DNA of 64,000 nt from Aegicerativicinus sediminis (GCF_015476115.1 NZ_CP064295.1:986001-1050000); one strand, 5' to 3'; shown: positions 18,082-28,065, numbered from the stretch's first letter. Notes: generated by a model not told the origin, from the sequence alone. Translations and numbers: made by a program.

Positions 18082-20512
18082 TTTCTTTTTTGGGTTACAC
18101 AAATGGATTTCTTCCAATATTGGAAAGTTCAGTGTCCTATTTATTCTTGCATTGGTGATTTTGGGGTTCACGGCAGCCCAAGTACATCTAAGTGAAAATA
18201 TTGAAGACCTTATCCCTAAAAAAAAGCAGAATAAGGAATTACAGGAGGTTTTAGATCAAATTCACTTTACCGACCAATATGTTATAAAGTTTGAACTAGC
18301 GGACAGCCTAACAATTGACAATCTTACTTCTTCAGCCCAAAACTTTCTAGATTCTGTATCCACATTTCAAGCAAAATATATAGATAATATTCAAGGCAAA
18401 GTAACGGATGAAGAAGCTGAATCTTTTCTAAAATTGGCGTATGAATTTATGCCTCTCTACCTTAAAAAAGAGGACTATAAAAAAATTGATAGTTGGCTAA
18501 ACAAGGATAGTATCTTTAATATAACCCAAAGAAACTATAATAATATTATCTCTTCAACTGGCTTAATTAGTAAACAAATCATTCCTAAAGATCCTCTTGG
18601 ATTATCCCTATTAGGTTTACAGAATATTCGTGAACATACAGTAAATAATACATTTTTAATTAAGAATAATTTTTTAGTAAGTCCAGATGAACGTCAATTG
18701 CTTTTGATCATTACCCCAAACCCGAATTTAAATCCAAAGCAATTAGATTATCTATCTAATGCTATCATAAGGATTTCAGATAATATCCAAAAGGCTTCAG
18801 CTAATATTGAAATTCTAATGTACGGTGGTCCATTAATTGCGAAAGGAAATGCAGATCGAATAAAAAGGGATGTACTAAGCACTGTTGGGATTGCATTAAT
18901 ATTGTTGGTATTACTCCTAATACTCTATTACAGAAAATTAATTATTCCATTTTTGCTGCTCGTCCCAACATTAATTGGGGGTTTGATAGGGTTGAGTGTA
19001 TTATTTCTATTGAAACCAGAGGTTTCCTCCATTTCTTTAGGTATAGGAGCTATTTTACTAGGTGTAACCATAGATTTTTCACTTCATATTGCTACACATC
19101 TTAAGAAAAACCCCAATGTTGCAGACCTCTACCAAACAACTACTGCGCCTATCCTTATGAGTGCACTTACCACATCGTTGGCTTTTTTTTGTTTAAACTT
19201 AATAGACTCACCAGCTTTAAACGATTTAGGATTATTTGCTTCAATAAGTGTGTTTTCTTCAGCATGTGTCTCACTAATATTCATTCCATTGGTATATAAA
19301 CCTCAACTGAGTCCGGGTGGAGGAAATCACAAAGTTATTGCCATAGAAAAAATTGCTGCGTTTAATTATCATCAAAATAAACCTTTAATAGTAAGTGTAG
19401 TTGCATTACTAATAATTTCAATTGTATTCTATGGAAAGGTTGGTTTCAATAACGATCTTTCAAAACTTAATTATTTAGAACCTCGACTTGAAAAAGCGGA
19501 GAAGGAACTTGATGAATTAACTTTGGCAGGATCCAAATCACTATATGCTGTAAGTTACCACAATGACTTTCAAGAAGCGTTAAGAACCAATGACGCCCTG
19601 AATAGGAAATTGGAAAAATTGAAAAATGAAAACCGCTTAGAATCATTTACCTCGATTTCTCCAATGTTGAAATCAGATAGCTTACAATCTGTTTTGAACA
19701 ATACATGGCGTAATTTTTGGACTCAATCTAAAATTGACAGCCTGCAGTTCTTTCTTAATCACAGCGCAGCTAAAGTGGGATTTAAGCAAAACACTTTTCA
19801 ACCATTCATCAATCGGTTAAGGGCTATGAATTCAAAGGTAGATTTTTCTGATTACAATGAAATTCCAAGTCTTGCCTTGCGAAATTTTATCACTACTTCA
19901 ACTGAGTTAAACACTATTACTTCGATTATAAAAGTTAGGGAAGATCAAATAAATCCTACTCTTAATAATTTCAAGGATGAACCTTCCCTAATTATTATTG
20001 ATCGCCAAAAGCTAAATGAAGATCTTTTGGGACACCTTAAATCTGAGTTTAATTTGCTTCTACTCTATTGTTCCGTTGCAATAATCCTATTATTACTCGT
20101 ATTCTACCGAAATATTAGATTAACGTTGGTTACTTTATTGCCAATCTTAATTACTTGGATCATTACGATTGGTTTGATGGGACTTTTTAAAGTTGAATTC
20201 AATGTTTTTAATATTATTATTTCCTCCTTTGTCTTTGGGCTTGGAGTGGATTATAGTATTTTTATTACGAATGGTTTGATGATGAAACACAAAGAAAATC
20301 CTAATAAAATTATCACCAGTAAAGTAGGAATATTACTATCCGTACTTACCACAATTACCGGAGTTGGAGTTATGGTTTTTGCTGAACATCCTGCATTACA
20401 TTCTATTTCAATGGTTTCTGTAATTGCCATTTTTACTGCTGTTTTGGTATCATTCACTTTACAACCAATCGCATTTAAATTTTTGATGAAAAACACATAT
20501 GGGAAAAATTAA
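18074..20512 (+). CDS. MMPL/RND-family exporter of the pigment locus
   Basis: 812 aa with two repeats of one N-terminal helix, a large periplasmic domain, and about five clustered helices. Helix 1 is at about 20-38. The first helical cluster is at about 270-410, with SLGIGAILLGVTIDFSLHIA as a conserved core. The second cluster is at about 650-805, with FVFGLGVDYSIFITNG as its counterpart. Family members use proton motive force to move lipids or pigments out of the inner membrane. Together with the LolA-like carrier it should place the product in the outer membrane. It overlaps the cupin gene by 14 bp. Confidence 0.85.
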   Translation: MSNFFFGLHKWISSNIGKFSVLFILALVILGFTAAQVHLSENIEDLIPKKKQNKELQEVLDQIHFTDQYVIKFELADSLTIDNLTSSAQNFLDSVSTFQAKYIDNIQGKVTDEEAESFLKLAYEFMPLYLKKEDYKKIDSWLNKDSIFNITQRNYNNIISSTGLISKQIIPKDPLGLSLLGLQNIREHTVNNTFLIKNNFLVSPDERQLLLIITPNPNLNPKQLDYLSNAIIRISDNIQKASANIEILMYGGPLIAKGNADRIKRDVLSTVGIALILLVLLLILYYRKLIIPFLLLVPTLIGGLIGLSVLFLLKPEVSSISLGIGAILLGVTIDFSLHIATHLKKNPNVADLYQTTTAPILMSALTTSLAFFCLNLIDSPALNDLGLFASISVFSSACVSLIFIPLVYKPQLSPGGGNHKVIAIEKIAAFNYHQNKPLIVSVVALLIISIVFYGKVGFNNDLSKLNYLEPRLEKAEKELDELTLAGSKSLYAVSYHNDFQEALRTNDALNRKLEKLKNENRLESFTSISPMLKSDSLQSVLNNTWRNFWTQSKIDSLQFFLNHSAAKVGFKQNTFQPFINRLRAMNSKVDFSDYNEIPSLALRNFITTSTELNTITSIIKVREDQINPTLNNFKDEPSLIIIDRQKLNEDLLGHLKSEFNLLLLYCSVAIILLLLVFYRNIRLTLVTLLPILITWIITIGLMGLFKVEFNVFNIIISSFVFGLGVDYSIFITNGLMMKHKENPNKIITSKVGILLSVLTTITGVGVMVFAEHPALHSISMVSVIAIFTAVLVSFTLQPIAFKFLMKNTYGKN

Positions 20513-21374
20513 TACTGTACCCATTAAACGCATAAAATCGGTAACGAAAGAGGAGTTTCTGAGAAATTACTATAATCCTCAAGAACCAGTGTTGATTGAG
20601 GATTTGGTGAAGGATTGGCCGGCTTACAAAAAATGGAATTTAGATTATATACAGTCAAAAGCTGGAGACCAAATAGTTCCATTATATAACAATGAACCTA
20701 CAAAAGGACACAAAAAATCTGTTGTGCCAGCCAAAAAAATGAAGCTTGTAGATTACATTGAAATCTTAAAAACACAACCTACAGACCTTAGGATGTTTTT
20801 TTATAATGTTCTCCAAAAAATGCCAGATCTCACCAAAGATTTTGATTATCCAGATATCGGTTTAAAATTTTTCAAAAAATTGCCGGTAATGTTTTTTGGA
20901 GGGAAAGGATCTAAAGTATTGGCCCATTATGATATGGATTTGGCCGACCTAGTACATGTTCATTTCCATGGTCATAAAAGAGTGACTTTGTTTTCGCCAG
21001 ATCAAGCACAATATCTTTATCAGGTTCCTTTTACAGTACATAATTTAGAAACAATTGATATGGATAAGCCAGATTTCGAAACCTATCCCGCACTAAGAAA
21101 TGTAACTGGTATTCTAGCAGAGATGAAACATGGAGATGCTCTTTATATGCCTAGTGGCTATTGGCATTATATAACCTATTCAGATGGTGGTTTTTCAATT
21201 ACTTTAAGGGCCTTCCCAAGAAAGCTTAAAACCCTTGGTCATTTATTTAAAAACCTCATTTTTATGCGAAATTTTGAAAATGCCATGCGTTACGCGTTCG
21301 GACAAAAATGGGTTGATTACAAAGAGCGGTCAATCTTAGAGCGGTTAAACAGAAAATATAAATCAATATCGTAA
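20499..21374 (+). CDS. Cupin-like/JmjC-type Fe(II) oxygenase family protein
   Basis: 291 aa. The fold is that of cupin-8/JmjC hydroxylases. The metal ligands can be read: His143 and Asp145 in AHYDMDLAD, and His223 in PSGYWHYITY. FHGHKRVTLFSP is the typical strand between. It is predicted to be a 2-oxoglutarate/Fe(II) dioxygenase. The role in the pigment operon is unknown; it could hydroxylate the product or a protein. It is followed directly, with no gap, by the C45-type gene. Confidence 0.7.
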   Translation: MGKINTVPIKRIKSVTKEEFLRNYYNPQEPVLIEDLVKDWPAYKKWNLDYIQSKAGDQIVPLYNNEPTKGHKKSVVPAKKMKLVDYIEILKTQPTDLRMFFYNVLQKMPDLTKDFDYPDIGLKFFKKLPVMFFGGKGSKVLAHYDMDLADLVHVHFHGHKRVTLFSPDQAQYLYQVPFTVHNLETIDMDKPDFETYPALRNVTGILAEMKHGDALYMPSGYWHYITYSDGGFSITLRAFPRKLKTLGHLFKNLIFMRNFENAMRYAFGQKWVDYKERSILERLNRKYKSIS

Positions 21375-23048
21375 TTGCCATTTAAAGCCACTATACTAAG
21401 AAATGTTATAGGCCTTTGCCTCCTATTCCTTTTTTCTTGTGGCATTAATAAATCAATTAATCATCAACCCCAACTTGATGGCTATACTCAGGATATTCAC
21501 TCATTGACTATTGTTAATGATAGCACCTATAAGGCCGGACAGAATTATTTATTAAAAAACAAATTTGGTCAGTGGGAAGCAAGAATCAGCGGTGACCCCC
21601 TAGAACGGGGTTTAATTTTAGGCAGTCTGTCTAAGCCTTTGATAGATAAACAAGAAGCCGTTTTTTTCGAAAAAATACAACAACTTGTCCCAAATGAATC
21701 CAAACAAAAACTACTCCGCAAATTCCTAGACTGGTATAACAGAAAAATGTATTTACATGTACCAGAAGAATTCAAAACAGAAATTTGGGGTGTATCGAGA
21801 TATGCTTCTGACAAATATGATTTTATAGCACCTAATTATTTAAGGTTTCTTTATTTACATAGTTCACATGATATAGGACATGCACTTCAAGATCTTGCCT
21901 TGGTCGGCTGTACATCTTTTGCGGCTTGGAATGATAAAACCGAAAATGGCGACTTAATTCTTGGTAGAAATTTCGATTTCTATGCCGGCGATGAATTTGC
22001 GGAGAATAAAATAATCCTTTTTGTTGAACCCAATAAAGGAAACAAATTTATGTCAGTTACTTGGGGCGGAATGATTGGGGTTGTTTCTGGAATGAATGAT
22101 AAAGGCTTAACCGTTACCATTAACGCCGGGAAATCGAAAATTCCTTTAGCTGCCAAAGATCCTATATCTTTGGTAAGCAGGGAAATATTACAGTACGCCA
22201 GTACAATTGAAGAAGCTATTTCTATAGCTAAAAAAAGAGAAGTTTTTGTTTCAGAAGCTATAATGGTTGGTAGTGCAATAGATGGCAAAGCTGCATTGAT
22301 TGAAGTTTCACCTAATAATTTAGGTGTGTTTGAAGTGCCAAATTCCAATGAACTTATATGTTCAAATCATTTTCAAAGTGAAGCATATAAAGACGATCGG
22401 AGAAATGAAAGAACTATTGAGGAAAGCCATACCGCTTACCGCTATAAAAAAATGCAGGAATTATTAGAAAGCCAGAATAAAATTAATGTGTCTGATGCAG
22501 TTTCTATTCTTCGAAACAAAGAAGGTTTAAATGGCAAAGTATTGGGTTATGGTAATGAAAAGGCAATAAATCAACTGTTGGCGCACCATGGCATTGTTTT
22601 TAAGCCAGGAGAATTGAAGGTTTGGGTTTCGTCCAACCCATATCAACTTGGCACTTTTGTAGCTTACGATCTTAATGAAGTCTTCAAGAATGATATTGGC
22701 ACAAACCCTAAATCGATGGCTATTGATTCTATTAATATACCTGCTGATAGCTTTAGAAAATCAGAGGAATATAAAACATATGAGATTTACAGAAAAAAAG
22801 AATTTGAAATTGAACAAGCAATCATAAATAAAGAATTAATTCCTAATTTCGAACCGCAAGAATTTATCTCCTTAAATCCAAATTACTGGAAATCACATTT
22901 TTTAGCTGGCCGTTACTTATATTCTGAAGAAAATTATAAGTCAGCAATTAATTTCTTTAGAAACAGTCTAACCAAGGAAATACCTAGTATCCCAGAAACA
23001 GAGGAGGTCAAAAAATTCTTAAAAAAATCACTTCGAAAATCTCGTTAA
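21375..23048 (+). CDS. Lipoprotein of the C45/acyl-CoA:6-APA acyltransferase (Ntn hydrolase) family
   Basis: 557 aa. It starts at TTG 21375, directly after the preceding TAA; there is no ATG before the signal sequence. A lipobox (LFLFSC, Cys22) makes it a membrane lipoprotein. VGCTSFAAWNDKTENGDLIL holds the N-terminal nucleophile, Cys179, exposed after autoproteolysis, with GRNFDFY and GMIGVVSGMNDKGLTVTINA as further family motifs. The C-terminal 60 residues look like a tetratricopeptide-type repeat. The family splits or makes amide and ester bonds. As the last gene of the operon it is a candidate for ester formation or removal on the finished pigment. It is unusual that an Ntn enzyme sits outside the cytoplasm as a lipoprotein. 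Confidence 0.7.
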   Translation: MPFKATILRNVIGLCLLFLFSCGINKSINHQPQLDGYTQDIHSLTIVNDSTYKAGQNYLLKNKFGQWEARISGDPLERGLILGSLSKPLIDKQEAVFFEKIQQLVPNESKQKLLRKFLDWYNRKMYLHVPEEFKTEIWGVSRYASDKYDFIAPNYLRFLYLHSSHDIGHALQDLALVGCTSFAAWNDKTENGDLILGRNFDFYAGDEFAENKIILFVEPNKGNKFMSVTWGGMIGVVSGMNDKGLTVTINAGKSKIPLAAKDPISLVSREILQYASTIEEAISIAKKREVFVSEAIMVGSAIDGKAALIEVSPNNLGVFEVPNSNELICSNHFQSEAYKDDRRNERTIEESHTAYRYKKMQELLESQNKINVSDAVSILRNKEGLNGKVLGYGNEKAINQLLAHHGIVFKPGELKVWVSSNPYQLGTFVAYDLNEVFKNDIGTNPKSMAIDSINIPADSFRKSEEYKTYEIYRKKEFEIEQAIINKELIPNFEPQEFISLNPNYWKSHFLAGRYLYSEENYKSAINFFRNSLTKEIPSIPETEEVKKFLKKSLRKSR

Positions 23049-23079
23049 ATCAAGTATTTCCTTGGTTAAACTCCGTAAA

Positions 23080-24540
23080 TTATTTCTTTTGGGAAAGCTC
23101 TCGTGTTAACCAACCGCTTCTACTTGCAGTTGCAATGGCATAAGGTGTAATCCAAAACAATCCGAAAGTGTACAAAATACTATAAGAGTATGCCCAAAAA
23201 GATTCAGAAATCTTATTATAACGTTTCGCATAAAACAACACTGGGAAACTAGATAGTATAAGAATACTTACCAAAGTTGAACTTAAAAACAGAATGGGAT
23301 GTGTTGCAATAAAAACGAACATAAATAGTATTAGGGGATAAGACATTATAATCTTTAAAGATTGGCTGATAAATAATAATCGTGGCCCAAATTTGTTTCC
23401 TTGCCTAAAATCGGTAAAGACATATTTAGACATCTCAATATTTTCACGCACATTACTTCTACCCCATCGGATAAACATTTTGTAAAGCCCCTTATATCGT
23501 TCTGGAACATTTGTGAAAGCATAAGCATTACGCTGAAAAAGCACGTGATATCCTTGTTTCAAAATCATATTTGTCATAGCCCTATCTTCACCAATATCCG
23601 ATGGTTTACCCATAAATGTTTGGTTTATCCATGCATCCAAACAACCAAATACTGCTGTTTTACGATAAGCGGCTAAAGCACCTGGGGTACATAAAACCGA
23701 TTTGAACTTACTTTCAGCAGAACGAACAAATTCAAAGCTTAAGGTGAAACTTACATCTAACATCTTAGGCAATAGAGCTTTTTTATTGTTCAAAACTCTA
23801 ATATTACCAGCAACAGCTCCACAATTTTCATTGGTAACGAAAGGGCTCACCAAATTTCTCAATGTATCTGGATTTACAATAGAATCACTATCTACAGTAA
23901 CAAATATATCTCCCGAACCCATTTTAAATCCACGATAAAGAGCGTGTCTTTTTCCTTTATTTTTTGGTTGTTGAAAGATAGCTAGGCGTTCACCTAAAAC
24001 CTCTTTAGCCTCTTTCATCCAATACCAAGTGTTGTCTTTACTACCATCATCGATCGATAACAATTGAAGTTTTTGTTTAGGAAAATCACTTTTTGCCAAG
24101 CTCATTAAAGTATCATAAACTTGTTTGCCTTCATTATACGCCGGAACTATAACCGTAACTGTTGGCAATTCCTCATCACTAACAGATTTTATGGAACGGT
24201 AACGAGCGTAGAGATATAGGTTATATAAAAACATGCCACCCTTAAAAAGCAAAAGTCCAATACCTAAACCTAAAAACGAAAGTCCCCAAACCGAATTTAC
24301 CTTGTCTAAATGGTATTGGTCAAAATCATTTTGAAGCAAGTAAACCAAATAAACCGCCCCTAACATGAGGATAAAGGTGCTAACAAGTACGACAATACCC
24401 CAGGGATTTGCCGAAGTTTTCAGAAATTTATGTTTGGGTTTTTTGTCGCTAATTGATTTGGTATTTAAATGTTGTATTGAATCCAACTTGGATGGATTTT
24501 CAGATTTTATTGTATTTGTCTCCATATTATTTGAGGGCAC
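23080..24540 (-). CDS. Membrane glycosyltransferase family 2 (hyaluronan/cellulose synthase-like)
   Basis: 486 aa from ATG 24540; an ATG at 24525 is an alternative. Two N-terminal membrane helices lie at about 48-70 and 85-107. The GT-A domain follows: VTVIVPAYNEGKQVYDTLMS, SIDDGSKDNTWYW, VTVDSDSIVNP (DxD), EDRAMTN, and RWGRSN as the processive-type (Q/R)xxRW motif. Three or four helices close the protein. This architecture fits a processive beta-glycan synthase with built-in export. It converges on the pigment operon with 31 bp between stops and may be separately regulated. It differs clearly from the GT2-DUF2062 enzyme at 16888. Confidence 0.82.
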   Translation of the reverse strand: MPSNNMETNTIKSENPSKLDSIQHLNTKSISDKKPKHKFLKTSANPWGIVVLVSTFILMLGAVYLVYLLQNDFDQYHLDKVNSVWGLSFLGLGIGLLLFKGGMFLYNLYLYARYRSIKSVSDEELPTVTVIVPAYNEGKQVYDTLMSLAKSDFPKQKLQLLSIDDGSKDNTWYWMKEAKEVLGERLAIFQQPKNKGKRHALYRGFKMGSGDIFVTVDSDSIVNPDTLRNLVSPFVTNENCGAVAGNIRVLNNKKALLPKMLDVSFTLSFEFVRSAESKFKSVLCTPGALAAYRKTAVFGCLDAWINQTFMGKPSDIGEDRAMTNMILKQGYHVLFQRNAYAFTNVPERYKGLYKMFIRWGRSNVRENIEMSKYVFTDFRQGNKFGPRLLFISQSLKIIMSYPLILFMFVFIATHPILFLSSTLVSILILSSFPVLFYAKRYNKISESFWAYSYSILYTFGLFWITPYAIATASRSGWLTRELSQKK

Positions 24541-24843
24541 AATGAATTATTAAGTCTTAGTTGTTAAGTTCTAGTTACGAGGAAGATGTGCCCTTTGGAC
24601 CATTCATTTTTAAAAAATTATTGATATGATCCTTATTTTGGCAAAAGCCTAACATCTTTTAAAATTAATTAACAGTTAAACCTAAGATCTCCCAACATAA
24701 TTACTTCTTCGATTTGATAGTAAATAGCTATAAATTCAAAACTGAGGCTTCATTATATCATTGATTTTATACTGCTGTTTAAATGGAAAAGAAGATATTT
24801 GAGGAATAAACTAAATTGAAAAACCCACATTGAATTGCACGAT
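24541..24843. other. Divergent intergenic region without a recognisable gene
   Basis: About 300 bp between two divergent genes. It must carry both promoters, but no full TTG/TAnnTTTG pair, hairpin or repeat was seen. A direct echo (TTAGTTGTTAAGTTCTAGTTA at 24555 onward) is too short to interpret. Confidence 0.5.
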
Positions 24844-26145
24844 ATGAAATCTGCAATAGAATTTAAATCACATACCGAAATTGAACATTGTCAAAATGAA
24901 GCGTTAAAAGAAGCACTTCAATATTTGAATGATTTTTCGCCTTATTACAAGGATCTGTTCCTGAAAAATGGGTTGCAAATTAACCAGTTTCAAACTATTC
25001 GAGACCTTAAAAAAATACCTACCACCAATAAGGAGGATTTACAGAAACATAATAGCCAATTTTTATGTGTTCCTAAATCAGAGATTACAGATTATGTAAC
25101 AACTTCTGGAACTCTAGGTTCACCAGTTACCTTTGCACTGACCGACTCAGATTTGGATCGTTTAGCTTATAATGAGGCTATTTCACTTGCATGTTCTGGA
25201 ATCGTTAAGGGAGATGTCATACAATTGATGACCACCATGGACCGGAGGTTTATGGCTGGTTTAGCTTATTTCCTAGGTATTAGAAAACTAGGGGCCAGTA
25301 TTGTACGTGTTGGTTCTGGTGTCCCTGAATTACAATGGGATTCTATCAATAAATTTCAGCCTAAATACCTTATTTGTGTTCCTTCATTTCTATTGAAAAT
25401 GATTGAATTTGCCCAGTCACATAATTTCAATCCAAACAATAGCAGTGTTCAAGGGGTAATCTGCATTGGTGAACCAATTAGGAATAAAGATCTAGGTTAT
25501 AATACACTTGCGGAGAAGATTTTGAAGCACTGGAACCTTAAGTTATACTCGACTTATGCGTCTACAGAAATGGCAACGGCTTTCAATGAATGTGAGGCAC
25601 AAATTGGTGGGCATTTACATCCGGAATTACTTATTGCAGAATTTCTAGACGCTAATGGTAATGAGGTGGGGGAAGGTGAAATAGGTGAATTAACCATCAC
25701 TTCCTTGGGAACAAAAGGCATGCCCTTATTAAGATTTAGGACTGGGGATTTAATGAAGGCATATAAGGAACCATGCCCTTGCGGAAGAAATTCATTAAGG
25801 GTTGGACCGGTTTTGGGTCGAACCAAACAAATGATAAAATATAAAGGAACCACACTGTATCCACCAGCAATTCAAGACATATTGAACCATTACGAAGGGT
25901 TGACTTCCTATTTAATTGAAATTGGCACAAATGATATAGGCACCGATGAAATTAAAATCAAAATAGCGGTTAGTGATTCCGAATCAGGGATTTTGGAATC
26001 TATAAAGAACAGTTTTAAAGCCAAATTAAGAGTTACACCAAAAATTGAAATTTTCGACTTCGACTATATAGAAACCTTAAAATTTCAAAATGGAAGTAGA
26101 AAACCCCAGGCTGTTATCGACCACAGAAATACCCAACTTCCTTAA
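24844..26145 (+). CDS. PaaK-like aryl-CoA/ACP ligase (AMP-forming)
   Basis: 433 aa from the ATG at 24844; a TTG at 24835 is a weaker start. The motif TTSGTLGSPVTFALTD near residue 87 is the ATP-binding loop of phenylacetate-CoA ligase relatives, YASTEMATAFNECEA the adenylate-binding motif, and LLRFRTGDLMKAYKEPCPCG the hinge. Length and order fit the family. The pigment operon lacks any ligase to activate 4-coumarate, so this gene, 1.8 kb beyond its end, is the best candidate in the window to load the starter acid. The link is inferred from position and need only. Confidence 0.75.
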   Translation: MKSAIEFKSHTEIEHCQNEALKEALQYLNDFSPYYKDLFLKNGLQINQFQTIRDLKKIPTTNKEDLQKHNSQFLCVPKSEITDYVTTSGTLGSPVTFALTDSDLDRLAYNEAISLACSGIVKGDVIQLMTTMDRRFMAGLAYFLGIRKLGASIVRVGSGVPELQWDSINKFQPKYLICVPSFLLKMIEFAQSHNFNPNNSSVQGVICIGEPIRNKDLGYNTLAEKILKHWNLKLYSTYASTEMATAFNECEAQIGGHLHPELLIAEFLDANGNEVGEGEIGELTITSLGTKGMPLLRFRTGDLMKAYKEPCPCGRNSLRVGPVLGRTKQMIKYKGTTLYPPAIQDILNHYEGLTSYLIEIGTNDIGTDEIKIKIAVSDSESGILESIKNSFKAKLRVTPKIEIFDFDYIETLKFQNGSRKPQAVIDHRNTQLP

Positions 26146-26192
26146 CTTACCATCTTTTCATTATTTTGTAACTTATCCCTAAATCTAGAATA

Positions 26193-26336
26193 ATGAAAAC
26201 TGCGATCGCTATTTTATTGATTGTCTTAGGCGTATGGTTAATCTATTTATCCATTGTAGCTACCATTTTACCTCCAGCCCTTACAGGAATAGGCTTTTTA
26301 GGCATCAGCATTTTACTACTATCTAAGAAGAATTAA
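26193..26336 (+). CDS. Small membrane protein, 47 aa
   Basis: The frame starts at ATG 26193. Two hydrophobic segments, residues about 3-27 and 30-43, are joined by Pro-Pro and closed by SKKN, giving a hairpin membrane protein. Hydrophobicity and start position argue for a real gene. It lies 47 bp downstream of the ligase and converges on the arsenite exporter gene. Function unknown. Confidence 0.5.
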   Translation: MKTAIAILLIVLGVWLIYLSIVATILPPALTGIGFLGISILLLSKKN

Positions 26337-26353
26337 AACTTTGAAATATTAAA

Positions 26354-27409
26354 TTAAGAGTGCTTTGGAATACGGTAATATTTATTTCGAAGCCAAAATG
26401 CCACTTTAACCAATAATATTAAAGCAGGCACCTCAACAAGGGGCCCGATAACACCTGTAAAAGCTTGGCCAGAATTAAGACCAAATACCGCAATAGCAAC
26501 TGCTATTGCTAATTCAAAATTATTGCCTGCAGCGGTAAAAGCAATCGAAGCATTCTTATCATAGGTCGCACCTAATGCCTTGCTTACAAAAAAGCCAATG
26601 AAGAACATCAAAGCGAAATAGATTAATAATGGCACAGCAATTCGTAAAACATCCATTGGTATCTCAACAATTAGTTCTCCTTTTAAGGAAAACATAACTA
26701 CAATTGTAAATAGCAAAGCAATTAAGGTCAAGGGCGATATCGCTGGTATGAATTTAGTTTTATACCAATTTTCTCCCTTCCATTTTACAAGCATAAACCT
26801 GGTTAATAGTCCTGCCAAAAAAGGTATCCCCAAATAGATTGCAACACTTTCAGCAATTGTTGCAATAGAAATATCAACAATGGCTCCTTCCATTCCGAAA
26901 TAAGGAGGTAATACCGTAATAAATATCCATGCATAAAAGCTATAGGCGAATACCTGAAAAATACTATTCAATGCAACTAAGCCAGCTCCATATTCACTAC
27001 TTCCTTCCGCCAAATCATTCCAAACAAGAACCATAGCAATACACCGAGCAAGACCAATTAAGATTAAACCAACCATATACTCAGGATAGTCTTGGAGAAA
27101 AATTAAGGCCAGAACAAACATCAAAATTGGACCTAGAACCCAATTTAAAAAAAGTGAAATACTCAAAATATTCGTGTCTCTAAAAACAGTAGGCAGCAAC
27201 TTATAATTTACTTTAGCCAATGGTGGATACATCATCAAAATCAAGCCTATTGCTATTGGTATATTGGTACTACCCCTGCTAAATGAGTCTACGAATTTTG
27301 CGCTGTTCGGGAAAAAGTAACCAATCGCTACCCCTAAGGCCATTGCCAAGAAAATCCAAAGAGTTAAATATTGATCTAAAAAACCGAGACGTGAACCTTT
27401 CTTTGCCAT
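26354..27409 (-). CDS. acr3: ACR3-family arsenite efflux transporter
   Basis: 351 aa with about ten membrane helices. Early features are [11 protein letters not shown] in the first helix region and [16 protein letters not shown]. The block [13 protein letters not shown] carries the conserved Cys of ACR3 transporters. [19 protein letters not shown] near residue 295 is the second conserved block. It should export As(III) (and possibly Sb(III)) from the cytoplasm. It is the last gene of the leftward arsR-arsC-acr3 operon, 5 bp after arsC. Confidence 0.92.
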   Translation of the reverse strand: MAKKGSRLGFLDQYLTLWIFLAMALGVAIGYFFPNSAKFVDSFSRGSTNIPIAIGLILMMYPPLAKVNYKLLPTVFRDTNILSISLFLNWVLGPILMFVLALIFLQDYPEYMVGLILIGLARCIAMVLVWNDLAEGSSEYGAGLVALNSIFQVFAYSFYAWIFITVLPPYFGMEGAIVDISIATIAESVAIYLGIPFLAGLLTRFMLVKWKGENWYKTKFIPAISPLTLIALLFTIVVMFSLKGELIVEIPMDVLRIAVPLLIYFALMFFIGFFVSKALGATYDKNASIAFTAAGNNFELAIAVAIAVFGLNSGQAFTGVIGPLVEVPALILLVKVAFWLRNKYYRIPKHS

Positions 27410-27414
27410 TACTT

Positions 27415-28026
27415 CTAAATTTTTGAAAATACATAAAACATTTCCGAAGCAATCTGTAAGGAACGTTCATCATACTTCATTGCTTCTTCAGGTGCGCCAT
27501 CAAATGCCTTTGGATCTTCATACCTTACAGCTATTCTCTGTTCGGTACCGGGAATAAATGGACAATTTTCATCTGCATGTGAGCAGGTCATCACTGCTGC
27601 AAATTGATCAGAATCATTAGCAGGATCACTAAAAACCTTCGAAAATGCTATTATCGGCTGTGCTCCTTCAGAATGATAAACACTGTAAATCGGATTTTCT
27701 TCGCCCTCTTTTTTAACCCTAAAGCCACTTCTTTTAATAGATTCCACTGCACGTTCATTAAAGGCGGTTACTTCAACTCCACCAGAATAACAATTTGTGG
27801 GAATTCCATAATAATCGGCGGCGGTTTGAGCCCAAATCTGAGAAAATTGACTTCGTCGAGAATTGTGGGTACAAATAAAGTTAAGGTTGACCTCTTTCTG
27901 ATTTTTCAACTTAGCTTTCACATAATCTATAAGTGGTTTTAACACTTCCTTCCTCTCATCTGAGATTGTCATTAACTGAACCTCCTTAATTGTATTTTCT
28001 AATTCCGGATACATCGAAATCTTCAT
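27415..28026 (-). CDS. arsC: Arsenate reductase of the low-molecular-weight phosphatase type
   Basis: 203 aa. The catalytic P-loop is Cys52-Thr-His-Asn-Ser-Arg-Arg58-Ser (CX5R), with [18 protein letters not shown] giving further family context. [20 protein letters not shown] supplies Asp/Cys positions expected for the second half of the site. It would reduce As(V) to As(III), which the ACR3 protein exports. A general protein tyrosine phosphatase is possible by fold, but the operon context argues for arsenic. About 45 extra N-terminal residues are seen compared with short ArsC forms. Confidence 0.85.
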   Translation of the reverse strand: MKISMYPELENTIKEVQLMTISDERKEVLKPLIDYVKAKLKNQKEVNLNFICTHNSRRSQFSQIWAQTAADYYGIPTNCYSGGVEVTAFNERAVESIKRSGFRVKKEGEENPIYSVYHSEGAQPIIAFSKVFSDPANDSDQFAAVMTCSHADENCPFIPGTEQRIAVRYEDPKAFDGAPEEAMKYDERSLQIASEMFYVFSKI

Positions 28027-28065
28027 ATCATTTTTAAATTAATTGAAACTGTTTAGATAAGTCGA

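Noticed and set aside
27604-27942. Plus-strand frame opposite arsC
   Set aside because: No family features; it lies entirely antisense to a well-supported gene with an intact catalytic motif.
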